This document shows positions 1 through 8,844 of a DNA stretch of 64,000 nucleotides, one piece after another. Origin of the DNA: Ancylobacter amanitiformis (GTDB lineage: Bacteria; Pseudomonadota; Alphaproteobacteria; Rhizobiales; Xanthobacteraceae); NCBI RefSeq assembly GCF_030814815.1, contig NZ_JAUSVR010000009.1, forward strand, positions 124,001 through 188,000, given 5' to 3'. Below the pieces are notes generated by a model, which did no database searches, was not told the DNA's origin, and saw nothing but the letters and a program-made list of their open reading frames with translations. Numbering within the stretch: the first letter of the stretch is position 1; each line of letters begins with the position of its first letter. A program made the translations under genes and the position numbers.

Positions 1-1
1 G

Positions 2-646
2 GGCGCCGAGACCGGAACCGCTGCGGCGGCCGACGACCATCTCCCCCTCTATCGCCAGTCAGCCTTCATCTTCGGCTATGACAGTTCTGCCCTGCCGCCG
101 CAGCCCTTTCTCCATCTCGATGGTGGCGAGGGCGAGGAGGGCGGCTCCGGCACGCTGGCGCGGGGCGAGGCGGATGCCACCGCCCGCGTGTCCAGCGGCC
201 CGAGCCCGGCCGAACGCCTCGGCCTTGACGGCAAGCGCCGCGAGCGCTCGGAGAAATGCCTGGCCGAGGCCGTCTATTTCGAGAGCCGCGGCGAACCCGT
301 GCGCGGGCAGGTCGCCGTCGCGCAGGTGGTGATGAACCGGGTATTCTCCGGCTATTACCCCGCCGATATCTGCCGCGCCGTGTACCAGAACGCCAACCGC
401 AAGTTCGCCTGCCAGTTCACCTTTGCCTGCGACAATGTGCGCGACCTCGTCACGGAGCCGCGCCTGTGGAAACAGGCCCGGCAGATCGCCGCGGACATGC
501 TCGACGGCCTGATCTGGGACGAGAAGGTGGGGCGCGCGACGCATTATCATGCACAGTCGGTGCACCCGAGATGGATCCGCGAGATGCGCCAGCTCGACCA
601 GATCGGCGAGCACACCTTCTACCGTCCCCGCCGCTGGACAGGATGA
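2..646 (+). CDS. SleB-type cell wall hydrolase, 5'-truncated by window edge
   Basis: The reading frame is open from the first bases of the window, so the N-terminus is missing; 214 residues remain. The C-terminal part matches the Hydrolase_2/SleB cell-wall hydrolase family. It has the block CLAEAVYFESRGEP, with the Glu expected to be catalytic, followed by GQVAVAQVVMNRV and the block DEKVGRATHYHA near the C-terminus. Family members cleave glycan strands in peptidoglycan. The region before the domain (about 65 visible residues) is low-complexity, rich in Gly, Ala and Glu, and is probably a linker after an unseen signal or anchor segment. An internal ATG at 188 could be mistaken for the start, but the upstream codons are in frame and open. 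The gene converges on the atp operon. Confidence 0.8.
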   Translation, partial: GAETGTAAAADDHLPLYRQSAFIFGYDSSALPPQPFLHLDGGEGEEGGSGTLARGEADATARVSSGPSPAERLGLDGKRRERSEKCLAEAVYFESRGEPVRGQVAVAQVVMNRVFSGYYPADICRAVYQNANRKFACQFTFACDNVRDLVTEPRLWKQARQIAADMLDGLIWDEKVGRATHYHAQSVHPRWIREMRQLDQIGEHTFYRPRRWTG

Positions 647-928
647 GGCGCGGGCGGACGCCGCCGTCCATTCGCGGTCCGCGGCCGCGCCGACTGCCGG
701 CTGAACGCCGGCTGAATTCCGGGACATTCCGACGCTTCTGCCGGCGCCCGATCCCGGCGGGAGGCCCAGAGCCGGCCCGAAGCCTATGGGGCTGCACGGG
801 TGAAAAGCCGAATGGCGGGTCAGCCACCCCTCCAAAGTGGGCGGCCGGTTCCCGGGAGGGCTTGTCACGCGTTCGGCGCGGCGCATCTGGAGCCGGCCAA
901 TGCCCTTCCAACGGCCCTCGGCTCCGGC

Positions 929-961
929 CGCGCGCGAGGCATCGCCGCGCGCGAGGCATCG
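929..961. repeat. 16-bp direct duplication
   Basis: CGCGCGCGAGGCATCG occurs at 929-944 and again at 946-961 with one base between, so the period is 17 bp. It lies in the gene-free stretch and shares its period with the array about 110 bp downstream, although the sequences differ. Confidence 0.8.
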
Positions 962-1069
962 GTTGCATACACTCTGGCGAAAATGCCTGCGGCGCTGTGT
1001 TGAACATCGGCAGGCACAGGACAGCCGTGACCCACCGTTGCCGGTCCGTTGGTCCGGCGCGCCCGCGGC

Positions 1070-1134
1070 GCGCAGGTCTTGAGTGGGCGCAGGTCTTGAG
1101 TGGGCGCAGGTCTTGAGTGGGCGCAGGTCTTGAG
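1070..1134. repeat. 17-bp tandem repeat, 3.8 copies
   Basis: The unit GCGCAGGTCTTGAGTGG is repeated perfectly at 1070-1086, 1087-1103 and 1104-1120, then partially (14 of 17 bases) at 1121-1134. The array is non-coding as far as can be seen. Perfect identity suggests recent slippage, so copy number may vary between strains. Confidence 0.9.
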
Positions 1135-1370
1135 CCCGAGCGTCGTCCGGTCCCGCGCGGACCGCCTCGGCGAGGCTCTCCGGCCAACCGCCTCGCCTCC
1201 GCTGGCCGGATAGGGCCGCGCGAGATCCGATCACCCGCGATCCCCACAGTCGCCGCATGCCTTGCTCGATCGCCGCTGGCGACGGATCCGGTCGCCGATG
1301 GCGATCCTCCCCATGGCGCAGCCCGGCGCCCTTCCGATCAAGGCACGCAAGACGCCGGATCGCCAAACGA

Positions 1371-1396
1371 AAAGGCCCGGCGTGAGCCGGGCCTTT
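1371..1396 (-). terminator. Intrinsic terminator of the atp F0 operon
   Basis: A perfect 11-bp stem (AAAGGCCCGGC at 1371-1381, GCCGGGCCTTT at 1386-1396) with a GTGA loop lies 38 bp past the atpF stop. Read on the minus strand, the stem ends in CCTTTT, a short T tract. It may also act on transcripts from the left. Confidence 0.8.
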
Positions 1397-1434
1397 CGGG
1401 ATCCGATCGAGAAAGGCGAAGGTGCGCGCCTGGC

Positions 1435-1917
1435 TCAGTTGAGCTTCGACTTCACCTCGGAAACCGCGGAGGTCAGGATCCGGTCCGCCGTCGCGCCCAC
1501 CACATTGGCGGTCAGCAGCGTCTCGGCCGCCTTGACGGCGGCCTCGGCGGCCGCGGCCTTGACATCGGCCACCGCCTGCTGCTCGGCCTGAGCGATCTTC
1601 TGCTCGGCCATCTTGGTGCGGCGGACGATGAGATCGTCGAGCTTCTGCTTCGCTTCCGACGCCAGCCGCTCCGCCTCGGCCTTCGCGGTGGTGATGATGG
1701 CCTCGGCTTCGGCCTCGGCCTCACGCTGGCGGCGCTTGTATTCAGCCACCAGCTTGTGCGCCTCGTCCTTCAGCCGGCGGGCCTCTTCCAGCTCCTGCCG
1801 GATACGGTCGCCACGCGAGTCAAGCTTGGCCGCCATGCTCGAAAAGCCGCCGGCCCGGACGACGATCGCCATGAAGACGATGAAGGCCACGGCGACCCAG
1901 AAAGTATCGCTACCCAT
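1435..1917 (-). CDS. atpF: F0F1 ATP synthase subunit b
   Basis: This 160-residue protein is the b subunit of the F0 stator, which links the membrane a-subunit to F1. One N-terminal membrane helix (about residues 5-23) is followed by a charged Ala/Glu/Lys coiled coil (about 35-140). That is the usual b-subunit plan and length. It is the last gene of the minus-strand operon, nine bases after the b' gene, and is followed by an intrinsic terminator. Purple bacteria and other alphaproteobacteria carry divergent b and b' in place of two identical b chains. The F1 genes (atpHAGDC) are not in the window, as expected for this group. Confidence 0.95.
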   Translation of the reverse strand: MGSDTFWVAVAFIVFMAIVVRAGGFSSMAAKLDSRGDRIRQELEEARRLKDEAHKLVAEYKRRQREAEAEAEAIITTAKAEAERLASEAKQKLDDLIVRRTKMAEQKIAQAEQQAVADVKAAAAEAAVKAAETLLTANVVGATADRILTSAVSEVKSKLN

Positions 1918-1926
1918 GGCGCGTCC

Positions 1927-2541
1927 TCAGCTCTTGATGGCGGTGTCGACCGCCGCCTCGACCGCGCCCGGGGCGGGCACGGTGCCGATCAGCTCACCCA
2001 CGATGGCGCCGGCCGCGTCCACGGCGATGCCGCGCACATTGGACATGGCCGCCGTCTTGGTCGCCGCGATCTGCTGCTCGGCGGCCGCCAGTTTGGCCGA
2101 CAGCTCGGCCTCCAGCGACTTGCGGCTCGCCTCGGCATCCGCCGTGAGCTTGTCGCGCGTCTCGGTGGCGATGCCATGTGCCTTGTTGCGGGCACCGGCG
2201 AGCGCCTTCTCATAGGCCACCGCCGCCGCCTCGCTCTCGGCCTTCAGCTTGCCGGCCTCCTCGAGGTCGTCGGCGATGCGATCATGCCGTTCCTCGAGAA
2301 TATTGGCGATGCGCGGCAGGGCGATGCGGCTCATCAGCAGGTAGAGCGCGCCGAACGCGATCGCCAGCCAGACAAGCTGCGAGGGAAAGGTATGGACGTC
2401 AAAGGGCGGAAACCCGCCGCCATGCGCTTCCGCTGGAGGCACTGCAATCTCCACGCCGCTCTCCGCCGGCAACGTGCCCGGCGCAGGCGTTCCCGCCTGG
2501 GCTATGACGAATGTACCGGCCGGACCTTGGGCCTCGGACAT
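1927..2541 (-). CDS. atpG: F0F1 ATP synthase subunit b'
   Basis: This 204-residue protein is the second stator chain (b', also called AtpF2 or AtpG). Residues 1-50 form a Pro/Ala/Gly-rich N-terminal extension absent from the shorter b chain. A membrane helix follows (about 53-75, with the typical [19 protein letters not shown]), then a long helical stretch with [19 protein letters not shown]. It pairs with the b subunit encoded just downstream to form the heterodimeric peripheral stalk. The gene lies between atpE and atpF, the standard alphaproteobacterial F0 order. An AGGAAG sequence upstream of ATG 2541 supports the start. Confidence 0.93.
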   Translation of the reverse strand: MSEAQGPAGTFVIAQAGTPAPGTLPAESGVEIAVPPAEAHGGGFPPFDVHTFPSQLVWLAIAFGALYLLMSRIALPRIANILEERHDRIADDLEEAGKLKAESEAAAVAYEKALAGARNKAHGIATETRDKLTADAEASRKSLEAELSAKLAAAEQQIAATKTAAMSNVRGIAVDAAGAIVGELIGTVPAPGAVEAAVDTAIKS

Positions 2542-2620
2542 GGTTCAGGCTTCCTCAGTCAATGGGGACGTCGTGCGGCACGAGGGCATGTCGCGAGCGC
2601 CATGCCCTCGCGGCAGGGCG

Positions 2621-2848
2621 TCAGACCACGAACAGCAGAACCAGCGCGACGACCAGCGCGAAGATGCCGAGACCTTCCGCGAGCGCCGCACCGATGAAGG
2701 CGCGGGCGAACTGGCCATCGGCCGCCGACGGGTTGCGCAGCGCGCCCGAGAGGAAGCTGCCGAAGATGTTACCCACGCCGATAGCGGCAAGGCCCATGCC
2801 GAGACAAGCGAGACCGGCGCCGAGGAACTTGGCGGCAATCGGATCCAT
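2621..2848 (-). CDS. atpE: F0F1 ATP synthase subunit c
   Basis: This 75-residue proteolipid forms the rotating c-ring. Two hydrophobic helices flank a polar loop containing ALRNPSA. The second helix carries the proton-binding Glu in [16 protein letters not shown]. The motif [12 protein letters not shown] in helix 1 is typical of alphaproteobacterial c subunits. An AGGAG site precedes the ATG at 2848. It lies 64 bp after atpB and 79 bp before the b' gene. The larger gaps around atpE fit its need for extra expression, since many c copies are made per complex; this is inference. Confidence 0.97.
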   Translation of the reverse strand: MDPIAAKFLGAGLACLGMGLAAIGVGNIFGSFLSGALRNPSAADGQFARAFIGAALAEGLGIFALVVALVLLFVV

Positions 2849-2912
2849 GGTCTTCTCCTATTTGAATTCGCTGAGTGAGTTGAAGGCTGGATGAGGTCCC
2901 GCGACGCGCCGA

Positions 2913-3677
2913 TCAGTGGCCCGGATGCAGAGCGTCGTTGAGATAGATGCAGGTCAGCACCGCGAAGACGTAGGCCTGCAGGAAAGCGACAAGGAATTCG
3001 AGCGCGGTGAGCGCCACGACCATGGCAAGCGGCAGCACGGCGCCGAGCCAGCCGGCAATGCCCGCGCTGGTCATCATCACGATGAAGCCCGCGAACACCT
3101 TCATGGCGATGTGGCCGGCGAGCATGTTGGCGAACAGGCGCAGCGACAGGCTGATGGGCCGCGAGAGGAACGAGATCAGCTCGATCACGACCATGAAGGG
3201 CAACAGGAAGGCCGGCACGCCCGAGGGCACGAACAGGTGCAGGAAATGGGTGCCGTGGCGGACGAAGCCGTAAATGATGACCGTCAGGATCACCAGCAGC
3301 GCCAGCGCGGCGGTGACGATGAGATGGCTGGTGACGGTGAACGAATACGGGATCATGCCGACGAAATTCGCCGTCAGCACGAAGATGAAGAGCGAGAACA
3401 CGAGGGGGAAGAACTTCATCCCCTCATTGCCGGCCGTGCTGCGCACGGTCGAGGCGACGAACTCGTAGGACAGCTCGGCAAGCGACTGCAGGCGGTTGGG
3501 CACCAGCGTGCGGCCGCGCGTCGCGAAGGTGAGGAAGAAGAACACCAGCGCCACGATGCCGAACATGAAGGCGGCGGAATTGGTGAAGGCGAGCTCGACG
3601 CCCCCCGGAGCTCCCAGGTCCACGATCTTGTGGATCTGGAACTGGTGGATCGGATCGATCACGGTTCCGCTGGCCAT
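2913..3677 (-). CDS. atpB: F0F1 ATP synthase subunit a
   Basis: This 254-residue membrane protein provides the two half-channels for proton transfer to the c-ring. It contains the family hallmark [14 protein letters not shown], with the essential Arg, and a C-terminal helix rich in Ala/Leu/Phe with [22 protein letters not shown], which carries the conserved Glu and Gln positions. The N-terminus [18 protein letters not shown] matches the usual alphaproteobacterial start. It is second in the operon after atpI. Length is normal for the family. Confidence 0.97.
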   Translation of the reverse strand: MASGTVIDPIHQFQIHKIVDLGAPGGVELAFTNSAAFMFGIVALVFFFLTFATRGRTLVPNRLQSLAELSYEFVASTVRSTAGNEGMKFFPLVFSLFIFVLTANFVGMIPYSFTVTSHLIVTAALALLVILTVIIYGFVRHGTHFLHLFVPSGVPAFLLPFMVVIELISFLSRPISLSLRLFANMLAGHIAMKVFAGFIVMMTSAGIAGWLGAVLPLAMVVALTALEFLVAFLQAYVFAVLTCIYLNDALHPGH

Positions 3678-3817
3678 CGCCGGTCGTTGCCCTCAAACGT
3701 GGCGCCGCAGGGCGCCCGCCCCTGTCTCAGACACCCGCCCCGAGGCCGGCATCGCTCGAAATTTCGTTGACGGACCCGCCGCAAGGCCGGCCGTCGCATC
3801 CCCACGTCACGCTCGCG

Positions 3818-4201
3818 TCACGCCCCGCCCTTCGGCGGCGTCTTCGGCCCGGTTTCCCCGGCAGCGCGCAGCATATTCATGATTCCCGCGCCGAAGCCCA
3901 GAAGCATGAACCCGATCATCCCCCACGGCGTGATGCCAAGGAGCCGGTCGATCGCCCAGCCGAGGCCGGCGCCCACCAGGACCCCCGCGACAAACTCGCT
4001 TCCCAAACGGAAAGCGAGCGCCATGCCGGCCGAAGAGGACGTCCGGTCCGGGACCTTTGACGCCTTCTCTTCCGCTTGCCGCTCGGCACGCACCTTGTCC
4101 AGCGCGCTGCCCAGCCCGCTTAGCCGGCCCGAGAGCTCGGTGTCGGAAACCTCCGGCCGGCCTGAGTCCTTTTGGCCGTCCGTTCTGTCCCGGTCGCCCA
4201 T
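3818..4201 (-). CDS. atpI: ATP synthase assembly protein AtpI (AtpI/AtpZ type)
   Basis: This 127-residue protein heads the F0 operon, 140 bp before atpB. The first half is polar and probably helical (residues 1-55). The second half has two membrane segments (about 58-78 and 85-107) separated by a short DRLLGITPWG turn, the pattern of the ATPase_gene1 (AtpI/AtpZ) family. Members help insert or assemble the c-ring and may take part in cation transport. The ATG at 4201 fits the family N-terminus. Upstream there is an AT-rich patch (4290-4335), the likely operon promoter region. Confidence 0.88.
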   Translation of the reverse strand: MGDRDRTDGQKDSGRPEVSDTELSGRLSGLGSALDKVRAERQAEEKASKVPDRTSSSAGMALAFRLGSEFVAGVLVGAGLGWAIDRLLGITPWGMIGFMLLGFGAGIMNMLRAAGETGPKTPPKGGA

Positions 4202-4494
4202 GATCTATGCTCAGTCCTTGCCGGAGAAGGATTTCCCATCCCCGAAACCGGGCGCACCATAGTGATCGGCCCAAGGGGTGTCAAGAACGTGAACTCATGT
4301 TTTAAGCATTTGAAAAATATGGAGAAAAGCAACAGGGGACGCTCTGTCGCAGGCATTGCGCCACACCGCCTCGCACCAAGGGAAGGCAGAGGGCGGAGGA
4401 TCGCCGTGTTTTTGGCATGCCAGCGGCGCCTGAGGAATACGCCGAACACCCCCCTGCGCCTCGTCCCCGGCCTGCCGCCGCCGGCATGGCGCGT

Positions 4495-7400
4495 TCAGCT
4501 CGCCTCACGATAGGTCTCGGCTGTGGCGAGATCGACCGAGACGAGCTTGGACACGCCGCGCTCGGCCATGGTCACGCCGAACAACCGGTTCATGCGGCTC
4601 ATGGTGATGGGGTTATGCGTAATCGTGATGAAACGCGTCTCGGTGAGGCGGCGCATCTCGTCCAGAAGGTTGCAAAATCGCTCGACATTCGAGTCGTCGA
4701 GCGGCGCATCCACCTCGTCGAGCACGCAGATCGGCGCCGGATTGGTGAGGAATACCGCGAAGATGAGTGCCATGGCGGTGAGCGCCTGCTCGCCCCCTGA
4801 AAGCAGCGAGAGCGATTGCGGCTTCTTGCCCGGCGGCTTGGCGATGATGTCGAGCCCCGCCTCCAGCGGGTCGTCCGAATCGGTCAGCACGAGCCGTGCC
4901 TCGCCACCCCCGAACAGCGTACCGAACAATTGCTGGAAATGCCCGTCGACCACGGTGAAACTGGCCTGCAGCCGTTCGCGTGCCTCACGATTGAGGCTGT
5001 AAATGCCCTGGCGCAGCCGCTTGATCGCTTCCGTCAGGTCCTCGCGCTCGGCCGAGAGGCCCTGCTGCTGGCCCTCGACCTCGGCCAGTTCCTCCTCGGC
5101 GCGCAGATTGACCGCGCCCAGCCGCTCGCGCTCGCGCTTCAGCCGGTCGAGATCGGTCTCGACCGTCGCGGCGTCGGGCAGCGGCGCGTCGGCCTCCAGC
5201 CCGGCAATGGCGCGCGCGCTGTCCGGCGGGCCGTCGAGACTGTCGGAAATCTCACGCAGCAGCTGCTCGCGGCGCTCGCGTGCGGCATCCAGCCGCGCCT
5301 CGCCCCGCGCGCGCTCCTCGCGCGCCACCGCGAGCGCGTCGAGCGCGGCGCGGGCCGCCCGCTCGGCCTCGACCTGCGCGCCCTCACTGCTGGCGAGGCG
5401 ATCAGCTGATTCGCGTCGCGCGGCCTCGGCCCGGGCGATCTCGTCGAGCAGGGCGCGGCGGCGGGCGGCAAAGGCCGCCGGGGCCTCGTCGAACGCCGCA
5501 CGCTCCTCGGCGGCTTCCTCGACGCGCGCCTCCAGCGCAGCCACCCGCTCGCCGGTGCCGCTGGCGCGGGCCTGCCACGAGGCCCGCTCGCCGGCGATCG
5601 CCTGCAGGCGGCGCACGCGCTGCTCGCGCTCGCGGGTGAGCCCCTCGGCGCGGGCTCTCGCTTCCGCCAGCGCCGCACGATCCTGTGCCACGCGGCTGCG
5701 CGCCTCGACCAGATGCGCCTCGCTCTCCATTCCAGCCGGCAGTTCGGCCAGCTGCGCCTGCGCAGCCGCGAGACCGGCGGCGCTGGCGGTGCGCTCCGTC
5801 TCCAGCCGATCGAGGCTCGCCGCCAGCGCGGAAAGCTTGGCCTCCTGCTCGGCCGCCTGGCGCTCGGCGCGGGCGAGATCGTCACGCGCCGCCTCCATGG
5901 CGCGCAGCGCCGCGCGCCTCGCCTCGCGGGCAGCATTCTCGCGCGAGCCGGCCGCGCGCAGGGCCGCCTCGGCACTTTCCAGCACGCGGCGGTGATTTCC
6001 CACCTCGGCGCGCGCCGCGATTCGCTCCGCCTCGATATCGGCCAGCCGGTTGCGCTCGGCGAGGCGGCGCGCGGCGGCGGTCGGCGCATCGGCCGCGGCG
6101 GTCAGCCCGTCCCAGCGCCACAGGTCGCCCTCGCGCGAGACCAGCCGCTGGCCCGGGCGCAACTGGGCCGCAAGGCGCGCGCCCTCGCTCCGTTCGACCA
6201 CTCCGATCTGCGCGAGGCGGCGCGCCAGTTCGGCCGGCGCCTCGACATGACGGGCGAGCGTCTCGGCGCCCGCAGGCAGCGGCGCATCGCCGTCATCGCA
6301 GGTCAGCGCCCAGTGCACGGGCGCCTCGACCTCGGCCGGGGCGTCGAGATCATCGCCCAGCGCCGCGCCGAGCGCGGTCTCGAAGCCGCGCGCCACGCGG
6401 ATCTGGTCGATCACCGGCGCCCAGCGGCGCGGCGCGCCGACATCGAGCAGCTTGGCGAGGGTGCGGGCCTCGGTGTCGAGCCGCTGGGCCACGCGCTCGG
6501 CCTCGGCGAGCGGACGGCGGGCGTGATCGAGCGCGGCGCGGGCTTCCACATGGGCGGCTTCCGCCTCCTGCGCCGCCGCCTCGGCGGCCTCGAACGCCTC
6601 GCGGGTGATTTCGGCGCTGGCGCGGCGCTCCTCAAGGCGCACGCCGTCGACGCCCGCCTCCAGCCGGCGCCGCTCCTCGGCGAGCTGGGCGACATCGCGC
6701 TCCAGCCGGGCATGGCGCTCGCCCGCCTCGCGCACCGAGCGCTCCAGCGCCCCGCGCCGGGCGGTGCGTTCGGCATGGGTGGCGGTGGCCTCGGTGAAGG
6801 CGCGCTCCGATTCGGCCAGCGCCTGCGCGGCGTCCTCGCGCGCCTCGCCCGCCTCTCCCTCGGCTTCCGCCGCTTCTTCCTGATGGGCGGCGAGTTCCTC
6901 GGCTTCCTCGGCCAGCCGGCCCAGCACGCTGCCGGCATCGGCGGCGAGCGCGCGCTCGCGCTCCATGTCGCCGGCAAGCTGGGACAGGCGGCGATCCAGC
7001 TCGGCGCGGCGGGCGCCGGCGCGCGCCTCCTCCCGGTCAAGCTCGCCCTGCGCCAGCGTCAGACGCTGCAGGGCGGCCGCGCTCGCGGCATCGGCCTCGC
7101 GCAGCGCCGGCAACCCATGGGCGGCGATGGCGGCAAGCCGGGCGCTGTCGCCCTGTTGCACGGTGCACTCCGCGACGGACCGCACCGCGAGGTCGAGCGC
7201 GCGGCTCGCCTCGTTCAGTGCCCCGGAGGCCTCCAGCCAGCGCAGCCAGAACAGCGTCGCCTCCGCCGTGCGAATATCGGTGGAGACCGCGCGGTAGCGC
7301 GCCGCCTGGCGCGCCTGGCGGCGCAGCGCGTCGAGCTGGCTGGTGATCTGGCCGATCACGTCGTCGAGCCGGGTGAGATTGGCTTCGGCGGCGCGCAGGC

Positions 7401-7947
7401 GCATTTCCGCCTCGTGCCGGCGGGCATGCAGGCCGGCAACGCCCGCCGCCTCTTCCAGCAGCCGCCGGCGAGCCGTGGGCTTGGCCCCGACGATCTCGCC
7501 GATCTGCCCCTGTCGCACCATGGACGGCGAGCGCGAGCCCGAGGAGGCATCGGCGAACAGCATCTGCACGTCGCGCGCGCGCGCCTCGCGCCCATTGATG
7601 CGATAGGCGGAGCCCTGCTCGCGCTCGATGCGCCGGGAGATTTCCAGCAGGTCGGCATCGTTGAACACCGCCGGCGCCGAGCGATCGCCATTGTCGACGA
7701 CGAGCACCACTTCCGCGGTATTGCGCGAGGGGCGCGTGGTGGTGCCGCCGAAAATGACGTCGTCCATCCCCTCGGCGCGCATCGCCTTGTAGGAATTCTC
7801 GCCCATCACCCAGCGCAGCGCCTCGACCAGATTCGACTTGCCGCAGCCATTCGGGCCCACCACGCCGGTGAGGCCGGGCTCGATCAGCATGTCGGTCGGC
7901 TCGACGAAGGTCTTGAAGCCGGTGAGACGCAGGCGGGTGAATTTCAT
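4495..7947 (-). CDS. smc: Chromosome segregation protein SMC
   Basis: This 1150-residue SMC ATPase folds into an antiparallel coiled coil with a hinge, and with kleisin partners (ScpAB) compacts and resolves sister chromosomes. Walker A is GPNGCGKSN at residues 31-39. A long Ala/Arg/Glu-rich coiled coil follows, then a globular hinge around 500-620, a second coil, the ABC signature LSGGEQALTAMAL and Walker B ICVLDEVDAPLDD near the C-terminus. The frame continues upstream to 8175, but the family N-terminus MKFTRLRLTGFKTF fixes the start at ATG 7947. In many Hyphomicrobiales smc follows a dsbA-like gene in a mutY-DUF721-dsbA block. Here that block exists at 11.8-14.5 kb, but smc lies apart. Confidence 0.95.
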   Translation of the reverse strand: MKFTRLRLTGFKTFVEPTDMLIEPGLTGVVGPNGCGKSNLVEALRWVMGENSYKAMRAEGMDDVIFGGTTTRPSRNTAEVVLVVDNGDRSAPAVFNDADLLEISRRIEREQGSAYRINGREARARDVQMLFADASSGSRSPSMVRQGQIGEIVGAKPTARRRLLEEAAGVAGLHARRHEAEMRLRAAEANLTRLDDVIGQITSQLDALRRQARQAARYRAVSTDIRTAEATLFWLRWLEASGALNEASRALDLAVRSVAECTVQQGDSARLAAIAAHGLPALREADAASAAALQRLTLAQGELDREEARAGARRAELDRRLSQLAGDMERERALAADAGSVLGRLAEEAEELAAHQEEAAEAEGEAGEAREDAAQALAESERAFTEATATHAERTARRGALERSVREAGERHARLERDVAQLAEERRRLEAGVDGVRLEERRASAEITREAFEAAEAAAQEAEAAHVEARAALDHARRPLAEAERVAQRLDTEARTLAKLLDVGAPRRWAPVIDQIRVARGFETALGAALGDDLDAPAEVEAPVHWALTCDDGDAPLPAGAETLARHVEAPAELARRLAQIGVVERSEGARLAAQLRPGQRLVSREGDLWRWDGLTAAADAPTAAARRLAERNRLADIEAERIAARAEVGNHRRVLESAEAALRAAGSRENAAREARRAALRAMEAARDDLARAERQAAEQEAKLSALAASLDRLETERTASAAGLAAAQAQLAELPAGMESEAHLVEARSRVAQDRAALAEARARAEGLTREREQRVRRLQAIAGERASWQARASGTGERVAALEARVEEAAEERAAFDEAPAAFAARRRALLDEIARAEAARRESADRLASSEGAQVEAERAARAALDALAVAREERARGEARLDAARERREQLLREISDSLDGPPDSARAIAGLEADAPLPDAATVETDLDRLKRERERLGAVNLRAEEELAEVEGQQQGLSAEREDLTEAIKRLRQGIYSLNREARERLQASFTVVDGHFQQLFGTLFGGGEARLVLTDSDDPLEAGLDIIAKPPGKKPQSLSLLSGGEQALTAMALIFAVFLTNPAPICVLDEVDAPLDDSNVERFCNLLDEMRRLTETRFITITHNPITMSRMNRLFGVTMAERGVSKLVSVDLATAETYREAS

Positions 7948-8165
7948 GTCCCGAGGGTGCCGCTCCGCGACCACAAGTTCAAGTGGCATCGAGGGGACGA
8001 TCCACGACATGTTGCGTGGCGCACGGCTCCGCGCCTCCTGTGATGGCGGATCGCGCGGCCGGTCAGAAAGGCTGACCAAAGACGAATTGCCGGAAGGCGG
8101 CTTCTGCCGGCAGATTGGGCGTCGACGAACCATCCTGCCCTTGAATCCCGACATGGAGGCAGAAC

Positions 8166-8717
8166 ATGCGCCCACCCGTGCTCGACATGTTCGATCTGCG
8201 CATCCTGCGCGAATTGCAGGAGGATGGCCGCCTCACCAACGCGGAACTCTCCGAGCGCATCGGCCTCTCGCCCTCGCCCTGCCTGCGGCGCACCCGCCGG
8301 CTGGAGGAGGAAGGGCTGATCGCCGGCTACCAGGCGCGGCTGGGCGCCCCGCGGCTCGGGCTTGGCGTGCTCGCCTTCATCCATGTGCATCTGGAGCGGC
8401 AGGTCGACGCGGCCGCGCGCGACTTCGAGGCGGCGGTGCTGGCGCTGCCGCAGGTCATTGCCTGCCATAGCGTGACCGGCGACAGCGATTACCTCCTGCA
8501 TGTGGTCTGCGAGGATCTGGAGGGCTTCGCGCATTTCGCCCATGACATCTTGATGGGCCTGCCGGGCGTGCGCGGGGTGCGCTCCTCGCTGGCGCTGAAG
8601 CGGGTAAAGGAGAGCCAGCGCCTGCCGCTCGACCACCTGCGTGCCGGGCCCGCCGCCCCCGAATCCGCTGCTGAAAAGCTGGGCAACGACAGCCCGAGCC
8701 CAAAAAGGCGGCCCTGA
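8166..8717 (+). CDS. Lrp/AsnC family transcriptional regulator
   Basis: This 183-residue protein has an N-terminal winged helix-turn-helix (about residues 8-55: FDLRILRELQEDGRLTNAEL, then the recognition helix SPCLRRTRRLEEEG). A C-terminal RAM/AsnC ligand-binding domain follows (about 65-145, with the GDSDYLLHV strand). Such regulators form octamers and sense amino acids. A GGAGG site at 8155-8159 sits at good distance from ATG 8166. The C-terminus extends about 25 Pro/Ala-rich residues beyond the usual end. The next gene is a DMT-family exporter with an inverted repeat in front, a natural target for this regulator. That link is inference. Confidence 0.9.
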   Translation: MRPPVLDMFDLRILRELQEDGRLTNAELSERIGLSPSPCLRRTRRLEEEGLIAGYQARLGAPRLGLGVLAFIHVHLERQVDAAARDFEAAVLALPQVIACHSVTGDSDYLLHVVCEDLEGFAHFAHDILMGLPGVRGVRSSLALKRVKESQRLPLDHLRAGPAAPESAAEKLGNDSPSPKRRP

Positions 8718-8746
8718 CGGCAGAATCTGCCTTGCCGGCCTTTTTC
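8702..8746 (+). terminator. Branched intrinsic terminator after lrp-like gene
   Basis: AAAAAGGC...GCCGGCCTTTTT forms the outer stem, and GGCAG-AAT-CTGCC forms a small inner hairpin. The structure overlaps the stop codon at 8715-8717 and ends in five T residues at 8741-8745. Confidence 0.65.
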
Positions 8747-8776
8747 GCCTCCCGAGAACGCAAGGACATGCCGAGT

Positions 8777-8797
8777 TAGGTCAACTACACTGACCTA
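8777..8797. promoter_or_regulatory. Inverted repeat TAGGTCA-N7-TGACCTA
   Basis: A perfect 7-bp inverted repeat (8777-8783 and 8791-8797) with a 7-base spacer, 47 bp before the exporter gene. The half-sites are AT-richer than the surroundings. Placement suggests an operator at the exporter promoter, perhaps for the neighbouring Lrp-type protein. No known consensus is claimed. Confidence 0.5.
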
Positions 8798-8844
8798 TAT
8801 CGACATCATCCTTCACGGACACGGGACATCCCGGGAGGCGCGTC

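Larger units (their letters stand above)
647..1434. other. Long gene-free stretch with short direct repeats
   Basis: This 788-base gap separates the convergent hydrolase gene and atpF. No open frame here has a recognisable family or a convincing ribosome binding site. It contains a 16-bp duplication (929-961), a 17-bp tandem array (1070-1134) and the atp operon terminator (1371-1396). An AT-richer patch around 961-1010 is the only promoter-like composition. I see no RNA gene. Confidence 0.5.

Noticed and set aside
800-1003. Small open frame of 67 codons in the gene-free stretch
   Set aside because: No family resemblance, and it runs through the 16-bp duplication. No ribosome binding site decides the start.
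5713-8043. A long plus-strand open frame opposite smc
   Set aside because: smc carries Walker A, signature and Walker B motifs; the antisense translation has none and shows skewed composition.
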